Assembly: GCA_910574865.1 (NCBI GenBank)
Contig: CAJTDN010000006.1
Location: 248,001 to 312,000 of the forward strand
DNA length: 64,000 bases
Origin: Lachnospiraceae bacterium
GTDB taxonomy: Bacteria; Bacillota; Clostridia; Lachnospirales; Lachnospiraceae
Direction: 5' to 3'
Program-made: the position numbers and the translations under genes
The notes under the pieces: generated by a model
Seen by the model: only the letters and a program-made list of their open reading frames with translations
The model's database searches: none
Told to the model about the DNA's origin: nothing
Shown: piece by piece, positions 32,411 through 40,268 of the stretch
Layout of the letters: every line of letters begins with the position of its first letter
Numbering within the stretch: position 1 is the first letter of the stretch

Positions 32411-34821
32411 CAGAAACAGGAGAGCTGTTAAAGGTGCTTTTTGTCGAGCTGGAAGGCGTGATTGACGAAAGAAAGGAGCAGCCCGCCTCATATGTGCGAA
32501 AAACCTTTTTCGTGGAGCGCGGGGTAAGGCGGGCCGGGCTATCGATGACCGCGCTGGGCGTATATGAGGGTTATGTCAATGGCAGGCGGCTGGGGCAGCA
32601 GGTGCTGACCCCTGGATATACGGATTATCACTATCGCGTGCAATATCAGACATATGACGTGACGGCGGATTTGGTGCCGGGAGAAAACGTGGTGTCCGCG
32701 CTGGTAGGCGACGGGTGGTATCGGGGGTGCATCGGCATCGGCAGCAATCGGAACAGTTACGGGAGCAAGACGAAGTTCGCTTGTTGTTTGCATATTTCCT
32801 ACGAGGACGGCACGGAAGAGGTCATTTGCACGGACGAAAGCTGGCGCGCTTGTCAAAATGGCGCGCTCCGTGAGAACAATATCAAGACGACGGAACGTTT
32901 TGACGCGGGGATGGAACTGCGTGGGTGGAATTTGCTCGGTTATGACGATGGGGGATGGCGGCAAGTGTCGCGCGCGTCTTATGGTGGTCAAGTGGTGCCG
33001 CAGGAGGGCGAACTGGTTTTGGAACACGAATATTTCACGCCGACGGTATTGCACACGCCGGACGGGGGAACCGTGCTGGACATGGGGCAGAATTTTGCAG
33101 GATACGTCAGTTTCAAGGTGGCGGGGCCTGCCGGGCATGTGGTCGCGCTGACGATGGGCGAGGTGCTGGATGAAAACGGGAATTTCACGATGAAAAATCT
33201 GTCCGCGGAAGGGGCCGGCATCATCAGCGGCGAGGTCGGACAGCGGCTGGAATATACTTTGGCGGGCGAGAAAAACGCGGCAGATGAGAAGAATGGGGCA
33301 GATGGGAAAAGTGCGGAAAAAAACGCGGCAGATGGGAAAAGCGTGGCAGGGGATGCCGCATCGGAGCAGGAAGCGGTAAGAGAAACGTACAAACCGCATT
33401 TCCTGGTCAGTGGATTTCGCTACGTGCTGGTGGAGGACTGGCCGGAGGAGGTGCGTGCGGAAAATTTCACCGGCATCGCGGTGTACTCGGACATTCCGTT
33501 CGCGGGTACGTTTACATGTTCCAATCCACTGGTCAATCAGTTGGTGGAGAACGTGCGCTGGAGCCAGAAGGGCAATTTCGTCGACATCCCGGCCGATTGC
33601 CCGACACGGGAGCGCAGCGGCTGGACGGCGGACATGGCGGTGTTTTGCGAGACGGCATGCTACTTGAGCAATCCGCGAAAATTTTTGAAGAAGTGGCTGC
33701 AGGACTACAAAGCGGAGCAGGGCGAGGACGGGAATCTGCCGTATGTCGTGCCGGCCGCCGGAAAGACGATGCGGCAACGGGGATGCATGGGATGGTCGAC
33801 GGCAATCGCCCAGATTTCACTTGTTTTGTATCGGTTTTATGGGGAAAAGGCGGATTTGGAAGACGTTTACGAATGTGTCAAAAGGTTTGTGGAATTTAAC
33901 GTCCAAAGGGCGCGGGAGCGCAATCCGTTTTTCTTCTTTAAACGGGGGGCGCATCGGAAGTATATCATAGAGACCGGGTTCCATTACGGGGAATGGGTAG
34001 AGCCGGGGCGGGCGATGTACCAGGACTTTTTCAAGGATCTGCTCTATCCGGATACCGAGGTGACGACGGCGTGGTTCCACGAATTGACGGTGCAGCTCGT
34101 GGAGATGGCAGAAATTTTGGGAAGGACGGGGGACGTGCAAACCTATACGGAACTGGCAGGACATATTTACGACGCGTACCAGAAGGAATTCATTAAAAAG
34201 GACGGCGTGCGTTCGAAGCGGATGTGCCGTTACGTGCGGCCGCTCGCGATGCATTTGGTGTCGGAGGGGCAGGCGAAAAAAATTGCCCGGCAGCTGAATG
34301 AAATGTGTATTCGAAACGAATACCGTGTCGGGACGGGGTTTTTGACGACGTGGCAGATTTTACAGACGCTGACGGAAGCCGGGTACGTGGATACGGCCTA
34401 CCGCATGTTGGAAAACGAGGCGCAACCGGGATGGCTCTTTGCCGTGACCAGGGATGCGACCACCACGTGGGAAAATTGGTACGGGATTACGAAAGAGGGA
34501 GTTCCGGTGGACTCACACAATCATTTCGCGCCGGGAGCGGTCGTGGCGTGGCTGTTTTCCCATTGCGCGGGCATTCGGCCGCTGGAGCCGGGATTCTCGA
34601 AGGTGCAAATCAGGCCGGTGCCGGGCGGCACGTTTGCTTATGTCAATTGCAGCTATGGAAGTGTCAAGGGAACGGTTGTTTCAAACTGGAAACGGGAGGG
34701 GAACGCGTTCAAGCTGCACGTGGAAATACCGAAAGGGGTCGCGGCGGAAGTGGTGCTGCCAAACGGGGAAACACATGAAGTGGTCGGAGGAAAACACGAT
34801 TTGCAGTGTAGTGTCGCGTGA
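32407..34821 (+). CDS. Alpha-L-rhamnosidase (GH78)
   Basis: 804-aa glycoside hydrolase family 78 enzyme removing terminal alpha-L-rhamnose. Beta-sandwich domains at the N-terminus (LGVYEGYVNGRRLG, LVPGENVVSALVGDGWYRG), then an (alpha/alpha)6 barrel with the catalytic region DIPADCPTRERSGWTADMAVF, and the late TTWENWYG and SHNHFAPGAV motifs, ending in a beta-sandwich. There is no signal peptide, so it acts on imported substrate. An insertion of ~35 residues with tandem KNAADEKNGADGKSAE-like units sits at DNA 33265-33380. A catalytic Asp variant (RERSGW rather than RDERLGW) is seen and may affect activity. Confidence 0.88.
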   Translation: MTETGELLKVLFVELEGVIDERKEQPASYVRKTFFVERGVRRAGLSMTALGVYEGYVNGRRLGQQVLTPGYTDYHYRVQYQTYDVTADLVPGENVVSALVGDGWYRGCIGIGSNRNSYGSKTKFACCLHISYEDGTEEVICTDESWRACQNGALRENNIKTTERFDAGMELRGWNLLGYDDGGWRQVSRASYGGQVVPQEGELVLEHEYFTPTVLHTPDGGTVLDMGQNFAGYVSFKVAGPAGHVVALTMGEVLDENGNFTMKNLSAEGAGIISGEVGQRLEYTLAGEKNAADEKNGADGKSAEKNAADGKSVAGDAASEQEAVRETYKPHFLVSGFRYVLVEDWPEEVRAENFTGIAVYSDIPFAGTFTCSNPLVNQLVENVRWSQKGNFVDIPADCPTRERSGWTADMAVFCETACYLSNPRKFLKKWLQDYKAEQGEDGNLPYVVPAAGKTMRQRGCMGWSTAIAQISLVLYRFYGEKADLEDVYECVKRFVEFNVQRARERNPFFFFKRGAHRKYIIETGFHYGEWVEPGRAMYQDFFKDLLYPDTEVTTAWFHELTVQLVEMAEILGRTGDVQTYTELAGHIYDAYQKEFIKKDGVRSKRMCRYVRPLAMHLVSEGQAKKIARQLNEMCIRNEYRVGTGFLTTWQILQTLTEAGYVDTAYRMLENEAQPGWLFAVTRDATTTWENWYGITKEGVPVDSHNHFAPGAVVAWLFSHCAGIRPLEPGFSKVQIRPVPGGTFAYVNCSYGSVKGTVVSNWKREGNAFKLHVEIPKGVAAEVVLPNGETHEVVGGKHDLQCSVA

Positions 34822-35021
34822 CGGGGCACGCCGTGAGGATACTGTCAGATGTAGCGTCGGTGTATGGATCAATCGTATTTTTAATCTCATTTTGAAAGTA
34901 AACACAACATAATATCACGGATTGGAAATTTTGTCAAGCGCATATGAACTGCATTGTCATAATGTAAATTAGGCCTTATAATACTTTTGAGGCAAGACGG
35001 ATACGGCGGATGGAAACCATG
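34822..35021. other. Intergenic region after the rhamnosidase
   Basis: AT-rich, no gene. Contains one TAGCGTCGGTGTATGG element near 34853, related to 44194, 47267 and 61829. Nothing else recognised. Confidence 0.4.
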
Positions 35022-35053
35022 AAAAACGGGGCAAGGGGAAGTTCCCTTTGCCC
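35022..35053 (-). terminator. Terminator of the Xre gene
   Basis: On the minus strand GGGCAAAGGGAA/TTCCCCTTGCCC stem (one G-U) followed by CGTTTTTCATGG. Lies ~90 nt after the stop of the Xre regulator. Confidence 0.7.
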
Positions 35054-35141
35054 TGATACAACATTGTCGTAAAATGGAACATGCTGCCGTTTACGCGGTG
35101 ATGTAGCCGTCGGTGCATCGGCACCACCGTTGAAAGAGACG

Positions 35142-35399
35142 TCAATGTTTTAAAATGTTGGACGAGGCCCGTTTCGTTCTGGAATCTTCCGTGCCGGATT
35201 TGTTAGGGGTTCTGCCGAGCAGGTAATCTACAGTAACCCCATAATAATCAGCCAGTTTTATAAATACATCGATGGGGATGTTGATTTTGCCTAGTTCATA
35301 TTTTGAGTAGGTTGTTTGAGTGACGTTTAAATAGTGGGCCAATTCTCGTTGTGTCTTGTCATTGTCTTCTCTAAGGTTTCTTATGTTATTGAATATCAT
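35142..35399 (-). CDS. Xre/Cro-type HTH regulator
   Basis: 85-aa protein with one helix-turn-helix: NIRNLREDNDKTQRELAHYLNV and TQTTYSKYELGKINIPIDVF, the standard HTH_3 pattern with recognition-helix Tyr-Ser-Lys-Tyr-Glu. A short basic C-terminal tail may aid dimerisation. It is divergent from a lone condensation-domain gene; repeated GACTAT/ATAGTC half sites lie in the shared promoter, so it likely represses both directions. Small Xre regulators of this size accompany mobile or secondary-metabolite loci. AAGGGAATCC precedes the ATG. Confidence 0.9.
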   Translation of the reverse strand: MIFNNIRNLREDNDKTQRELAHYLNVTQTTYSKYELGKINIPIDVFIKLADYYGVTVDYLLGRTPNKSGTEDSRTKRASSNILKH

Positions 35400-35483
35400 G
35401 GTGGATTCCCTTTCGTGGTTTTGTTGTAAAAGCCCTGGGGCTGAAAAATGACCAATTTTACCTCAATTATAAAAAGGCCTAAT

Positions 35484-35530
35484 AGGACTATTGCAAAATA
35501 GTCGGGATGCGACTATAATATCAATAGTTG
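35484..35530 (+). promoter_or_regulatory. Promoter with operator half-sites for the condensation-domain gene
   Basis: TTGCAA at 35491-35496, 17-nt spacer, TATAAT at 35514-35519. The spacer contains a perfect 7-bp inverted repeat ATAGTCG-GGATG-CGACTAT; further GACTAT (35486) and ATAGT (35524) copies flank it. Probably bound by the divergent Xre protein. Confidence 0.75.
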
Positions 35531-35645
35531 TGCCACGACTACGTCAAATTTATAGAAAAGACAAAGGAAATGACACACGGATGGAGGAAAAATTTCGGTT
35601 GGGGATGGAGGGGAAAATTTCAGAGATGAATAGGGGGGATGAAAA

Positions 35646-36920
35646 ATGTACGATTTGTCCAAACCACAAAGGTCGGTTTATGAGATAGAAACCTATGCGG
35701 GCGGTTCCATTTCCGTCGTCTGCGGCAGCATGTTCCTAAAAGGAACAAGGAGCTTGGAAGAATTGCAAAATGCCGTGAACAAGATATATGAGATAAATGA
35801 TGCATTGCGTCTTTGCATCGTCAGGACGGAGCATGGCGTGCAACAAAAAGTGGAGGAATTTGTGGAACAAGATGCCGAAGTGTTGGGCTTTAAGAAAAGG
35901 GAGACGTTTGATCTCTATGCCGACGCATGTGCAAAAGACCCGCTGGATCTTTATGGTTTGCTTTGCATCATTAAAATTATTTTGCTGGAAGACAGGTATG
36001 GAATTTTAATCAAACTTCACCATGTCATCGGGGACGCATGGGCGTTGTCTTTGATTTGTTCACAATTTAACTCCATCTTATCCGGTGAGGTTCCCAAGGC
36101 TTATTCTTATGTCGAATATTTGGATAAGGAAAAATTCTATATGAAGGGTATTGGCCAGGGGAAGGACAAGGCGTTTTTCCTGGGACGTTTTAAGGAATGC
36201 GGCAAGGTTACCTATCTTTCTGAAAAAGGGGGCAAGTCATTTTGTTCCGTGCGCAAGACATTTGTGTTGGATGTAAGGAAGAGCGGCCAAATCGTGACAT
36301 ATGCCAAGGCGCGGAACGTGTCTTTGTTTGTTTTGTCCATGGCGGTGTTGGCCGTTTATATGAGCCGCACAAAGTGGAACGTTGACAAGTTCTATATTGG
36401 CACGGCGGCCCTCAACCGTGCGGGCGGGCACGATAAAAACACTGTGGGAATGTTTGTCAACAGTTTGCCGATGCTGATATGCCTTGACAATGAAAAATCT
36501 TTTTGGGATAATTTGTTGCAAATTAGGCAGGAATCGTTTTCCGTATTCCGTCATCAGCGCTATGGTTATAGCGAAGTCTTGAAGGATATTCGCGAGGCGT
36601 ATCATTTTAATGAAAAACTTTACGACGTGGTTCTGAACTGTCAAAATACCACGGTTTTCGGTGGTGGCGAGGAAGTGGAAACCACATGGCATCATAACGG
36701 CATGCAGGTGGAAAGCCTGCAGATACATATTGATAATCAGGATGAGGAGGGGACTTTTCGGATGCATTATGACTACCAGGTCGAAAAGTTTGCGGAGAAA
36801 GAAATTATTCGAATGCATGGCCAGATGATGAGCTTGTTGTTTGACGCAATGGTCGATGATGGCAAGAAGCTATACGAGTTGGAGATGCTTTCTGATGTCG
36901 AGTGCAAAAAGAAATTGTGA
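35646..36920 (+). CDS. Stand-alone NRPS-type condensation domain
   Basis: 424-aa condensation/acyltransferase fold protein. The HHxxxDG motif appears as KLHHVIGDAWALSL near residue 130 (Gly replaced by Ala), and the later NTVGMFVNSLPM motif is clear. The end, YELEMLSDVECKKKL, resembles the linker that normally leads into an adenylation domain, but the frame stops there, so this is either a free condensation-like enzyme or the remnant of a larger synthetase. No adenylation, carrier or thioesterase domain is nearby. A binding site AGGGGGG is 7 nt upstream. AT-rich; downstream a truncated Rpn nuclease overlaps its end. Confidence 0.75.
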   Translation: MYDLSKPQRSVYEIETYAGGSISVVCGSMFLKGTRSLEELQNAVNKIYEINDALRLCIVRTEHGVQQKVEEFVEQDAEVLGFKKRETFDLYADACAKDPLDLYGLLCIIKIILLEDRYGILIKLHHVIGDAWALSLICSQFNSILSGEVPKAYSYVEYLDKEKFYMKGIGQGKDKAFFLGRFKECGKVTYLSEKGGKSFCSVRKTFVLDVRKSGQIVTYAKARNVSLFVLSMAVLAVYMSRTKWNVDKFYIGTAALNRAGGHDKNTVGMFVNSLPMLICLDNEKSFWDNLLQIRQESFSVFRHQRYGYSEVLKDIREAYHFNEKLYDVVLNCQNTTVFGGGEEVETTWHHNGMQVESLQIHIDNQDEEGTFRMHYDYQVEKFAEKEIIRMHGQMMSLLFDAMVDDGKKLYELEMLSDVECKKKL

Positions 36921-37320
36921 ATGGGATGGAACGTTGGATTTGCTCAACATTGTCTTGATTGGCATGTCCAAGGAGCTGTCGGCGCAGGAAGGGCACCATG
37001 AATTGCACCGCTTGCTTGGGGCACTGTTGTCTGCAAAATTGCCCGTCGAAGAAAAATTAGACATCCTTGAAATGGAGTATGAAATTCCGATGGAGGAAGA
37101 GGAAAAGGAGGAAGTGAGAGTCATGTGCAATTTGGGAGAAGGAATCCGGGAGAAGGCGGAAGCCAGGGGAAAAGCCATTGGGGAAGCCAGGGGAGAAGCG
37201 AAGGTTATTTTGGGGATGTATCGTAAAGGATACTCGTTGGAGCAGATTGCGGACGTGGCGGAAAAGAGCGTCGAGGAAGTCCGGGGTATCGTGGAGAAAA
37301 GGGATACGGTACTGGCGTAG
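36913..37320 (+). pseudogene. Rpn/PD-(D/E)XK nuclease-transposase, C-terminal remnant
   Basis: From NCEWDGTLDLLNIVLIG onward, the frame matches the C-terminal half of the Rpn (PDDEXK transposase-like) family: LHRLLGALLSAKL, EEKLDILEMEYEI and the hallmark MCNLGEGIREK with a Glu/Ala/Gly/Arg-rich tail and a final helix-turn-helix-like MYRKGYSLEQIADVAEKS. The nuclease N-terminus is absent. It overlaps the last codons of the condensation-domain gene in another frame, indicating a deletion joint at about 36910. Confidence 0.75.
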
Positions 37321-37360
37321 AAGGGGCTCTCATGGATGTGTGGTGATTTTGTATAATTTG

Positions 37361-37518
37361 AGTTACAGTTCAGCCCCCGGCCAATCACCTAAGCTGATTG
37401 GCCGGGAGGATGCACGTAAATCTGGTCGATGCATCACCCGCTTCGCCGTAGGCGAATTAAAAATGCGGGTGATGCCCGTTACAATTCGCCCCGCGCTGGC
37501 GCGGGGCTTAATTGTAAC
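37361..37518. repeat. Cluster of three palindromes (covarying hairpin copy 2 and GTTAC palindrome)
   Basis: (a) 37376-37406 CCCGGCCAATCA/TGATTGGCCGGG, preceded by GTTAC and followed by AGGATGCACG as at 30845. (b) GCATCACCCGC/GCGGGTGATGC at ~37429-37475 with inner TTCGCC/GGCGAA. (c) 37478-37518 GTTACAATT/AATTGTAAC with inner CCCCGCGC/GCGGGG. Confidence 0.8.
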
Positions 37519-37532
37519 TAATTTGAAAAAAG

Positions 37533-37566
37533 ACGCAAAGGTAGTTTTTACCCTTGCGTTTTTTTC
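37533..37566 (+). terminator. Terminator before the MFS operon
   Basis: ACGCAA-A-GGTA-GTTTT-TACC-C-TTGCGT stem followed by seven T. Confidence 0.8.
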
Positions 37567-37581
37567 ACCATATGCTATGAT
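37554..37581 (+). promoter_or_regulatory. Promoter of the MFS-DUF2804-ATPase operon
   Basis: TTGCGT (37554) overlapping the terminator stem, 16-nt spacer, TATGAT (37576-37581). AGGAAGGAGAG follows before the start codon. Confidence 0.5.
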
Positions 37582-37619
37582 ATTCTTGTATCGGACGTTG
37601 AAGAAAGGAAGGAGAGACC

Positions 37620-39122
37620 ATGGGGAAGGAAAGGCAACAAGAACAAAGGCAAGGACGGCAAGGACAATCGGAGCGGGGGAAACAGAAAAAGCGATACGGC
37701 GCAATGAGCGCACCGAGGTTCTGGCTCATTGTCTGGGGGATGGGCATTGCCGGGCAGTTGTGCTGGAACATGGAAAACCAGTGGTTCAACACGTTCGTGT
37801 ACGCGAAGATTTCGGGCGACGTGAACATCGTCTCGTGCATGGTCATCGTCAGCGCCATCGTCACGACGATTTCCACCTTCGTGTTTGGCACGATGTCGGA
37901 CAGGAAGGGTAAACGTAAGCGGCTCGTGTCGGTGGGATATGTCATCTGGGGCGTGACGACGATTATTTTTGGCATGACGGAGTACATAAGGTCGTCGTTG
38001 CCGATGTTGTCCGTGGCGTTCATGGGCTTTGTGGTCGTGCTCACGGATTCGGTCATGAGTTTTTTCGGCTCCATGGGATGTGATTGCGGGTACAACGCGT
38101 GGCTCAACGACCACACGAACGACAGCAACAAGGGACAAGTGGGGGCGGCCCTGGCGGCCATGCCGATTTTTGGCACGGTGGTCGGCACCGTGGTTGGCGG
38201 CATGCTGGTAAACAGCGGCAATCCCACGGTCAACACGGCGAATTATGATCCGGCACTTGACAATTACCAGCTTTTGTTCTGGGGGATGGGGCTGTTCGTG
38301 ATTGCGATGGGCGTGCTTTCATTACTTATCATGAAGGATTCGCCGGACATCCGGCCGTCGAAGGAGGGGAGCTTCTGGGAACAATTGACGTCCGTCTTCC
38401 ATTTTTCCACCTTGAAGGGAAATAAGACGAACAAGGAAATGTTCTTGGCGTGCCTGGTTGCCTGCGCGTTTTTCGTCCCGTTTAATTTTTATTTCGTACA
38501 TATGGGAAACTGGATGATTTATGACATCGGCTTTACGGCGGGCGACATGGGGCTGGTGGAAGGAATCGCGCTTTTACTCGCGGTGCTCGTCACCATCCCG
38601 TTCATCAAGCTGATTAACGCGGACAAGATTCCGATGGTGACTTGTATTTCCGTCGTCACCAATGCCTTGGGACTGATTCTTTTGGCCGCGTTTATCAAGG
38701 ATTCGTCCTGCGTGGACAACGCGGATCTGTTTTCGGTGAAAAACATCCCCTTGTTTGCCTGCGTGTTCCTGGTCGGCATGGGATACGTGCTAATCATGCA
38801 GACGTGCATGATTTGGGTGAGGGGACTGTTCCCGGAGAAAAACAAGGGGCAGTTCGAGGGCATCCGCGTGACGTTCTTCACGCTGATACCGATGCTTGCC
38901 GGGACGCTGATTGGCAACGCGATTATCAAGGGCACGCCGCAGGAACAGGTGATTGCGGACGTGTACGGCAACCCCATTGACGTGCCGCAGGAAAATTTGT
39001 TTCTATATGCGGGGCTGATGGTTTTGCTGACCTTTATCCCGTTAGGGTTCGCGTGGAAGGAATACAACAAGCGCATGCGGGAGAAACACGCGCCGGGGCA
39101 TGGCGGTATGGAGGTGAAATAA
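37620..39122 (+). CDS. MFS/GPH-like transporter
   Basis: 500-aa 12-helix transporter with a polar, Gln/Lys/Arg-rich N-terminal tail of ~27 residues before MSAPRFWLIVWGM. Features: the loop MSDRKGKRKRLV after helix 2-3, NAWLNDHTNDSNKGQVGAALAAMP (GPH-like), and TCMIWVRGLFPEKNKGQFEGIR late in the protein. It resembles clostridial MFS proteins that accompany DUF2804 or glycosidase genes. The stop codon TAA directly abuts the ATG of DUF2804 at 39123 and GGAGG lies inside its 3-prime end, so they are cotranscribed. The substrate is unknown, perhaps a glycoside or lipid. Confidence 0.85.
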   Translation: MGKERQQEQRQGRQGQSERGKQKKRYGAMSAPRFWLIVWGMGIAGQLCWNMENQWFNTFVYAKISGDVNIVSCMVIVSAIVTTISTFVFGTMSDRKGKRKRLVSVGYVIWGVTTIIFGMTEYIRSSLPMLSVAFMGFVVVLTDSVMSFFGSMGCDCGYNAWLNDHTNDSNKGQVGAALAAMPIFGTVVGTVVGGMLVNSGNPTVNTANYDPALDNYQLLFWGMGLFVIAMGVLSLLIMKDSPDIRPSKEGSFWEQLTSVFHFSTLKGNKTNKEMFLACLVACAFFVPFNFYFVHMGNWMIYDIGFTAGDMGLVEGIALLLAVLVTIPFIKLINADKIPMVTCISVVTNALGLILLAAFIKDSSCVDNADLFSVKNIPLFACVFLVGMGYVLIMQTCMIWVRGLFPEKNKGQFEGIRVTFFTLIPMLAGTLIGNAIIKGTPQEQVIADVYGNPIDVPQENLFLYAGLMVLLTFIPLGFAWKEYNKRMREKHAPGHGGMEVK

Positions 39123-40217
39123 ATGCAGCATGAGATTTTAAAGCGAACGTTTTTACTGGATGACGATGGCCGGCTGGCAGAGCCAGGGTACGCCACGAAA
39201 ATGAATTTCGTCTATAATCGGGAGAAAGTAAAGAAGACTCCGTTCAATCTCAAGGAATGGAATTTTTACCAGTTCATCCAGGATCATTGGGTCGTGCAGA
39301 TGACGGTTGGGCACGTGTCTTATATGTGCAGCGCGACGGCGACGTTGCTTGACCTGGACACGGGGGAAAAGTACGAGATAAACAGCATGCGGCCGTTTTT
39401 TATTCCCCGGCTGGATGACGACCCGGAAAGAAATTCCGTCAGCGGGTACCGGGAAGACGGTTTCGTGATGCGCTTCAAGGTGTCGGACGACATACGGTTC
39501 TTGGATTTTCACGGAAAAAATAAGCAATATGGGGACGTGAGGTTCCATTTGGAAGTGGAAAATGACGTGGCAAACGAGAAAATGGTCATCGCCACTCCGT
39601 TTGAAAAGCCGGAGCAATTTTATTTGAATTATAAGGAAAACTACTATCAGGCGAAGGGGTTCGTGAAGTTTGACAAGCTGCGGGTGGATTTGGACGGCGC
39701 GCGCGGGCTGATGGACTGGGGGAGGGGCATCTGGCCCTATCGCCATGAATGGTACTGGGGCAGCCTCACGGCGCGGCTTGGGGCGTCGGATTCGTCGTGC
39801 GCCGGTGCGGGCAGTGTGGGTCATGACTTGTTTCATGCCAGCGCGGGCGGTGCTGGTCGCTGTACCCTGGATGATGGTGCGGATTTTGGATTTAATATCG
39901 GCTGGGGCTTCGGAAATCTTGACAACGCGACGGAAAACATGTATTTTTATAAGCGTAGGGCTTATAAGGTGGGAACTCTCGAGGTGAAACGTGACGGCGG
40001 CTACATGGAACCGTGGCACCTGAAAGACGGTGAGGGGAAGATGGAGTTACACTTCCGCCCCGTTTATGACAATTACACGCAAAATAAGCTGCTGGTCGTG
40101 GACACGCATTGCGACCAGGTATATGGCATGTTTGACGGGTTCGTGATGACGGACGAGGGCAGGGTGGAATTCCACGACCTGCTGGCGTTTATCGAACATG
40201 CGGTAAACCGGTGGTAA
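39123..40217 (+). CDS. DUF2804 family protein
   Basis: 364-aa protein of the DUF2804 family (beta-rich, lipocalin/hydroxyneurosporene-synthase-like fold in relatives), function unknown. Typical elements: EILKRTFLLDDDGRLAEPGYA at the N-terminus (related proteins start with a short xLLxxxG...PGWA motif), KEWNFYQFIQDHWVVQMTVG, and FGFNIGWGFGNLDNATENMYF near the C-terminus. An in-frame Gly/Ala/Ser/Asp-rich insertion of ~33 residues splits the conserved WGS...FGFN segment (DNA 39765-39885). Coupled to the transporter before it; an ABC-class ATPase gene follows after ~50 nt. Confidence 0.82.
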   Translation: MQHEILKRTFLLDDDGRLAEPGYATKMNFVYNREKVKKTPFNLKEWNFYQFIQDHWVVQMTVGHVSYMCSATATLLDLDTGEKYEINSMRPFFIPRLDDDPERNSVSGYREDGFVMRFKVSDDIRFLDFHGKNKQYGDVRFHLEVENDVANEKMVIATPFEKPEQFYLNYKENYYQAKGFVKFDKLRVDLDGARGLMDWGRGIWPYRHEWYWGSLTARLGASDSSCAGAGSVGHDLFHASAGGAGRCTLDDGADFGFNIGWGFGNLDNATENMYFYKRRAYKVGTLEVKRDGGYMEPWHLKDGEGKMELHFRPVYDNYTQNKLLVVDTHCDQVYGMFDGFVMTDEGRVEFHDLLAFIEHAVNRW

Positions 40218-40268
40218 AGATTGCCGCCAAGATGGCGTGCGGCCGGACGCGTGCCGCGCGAAAGTAAA

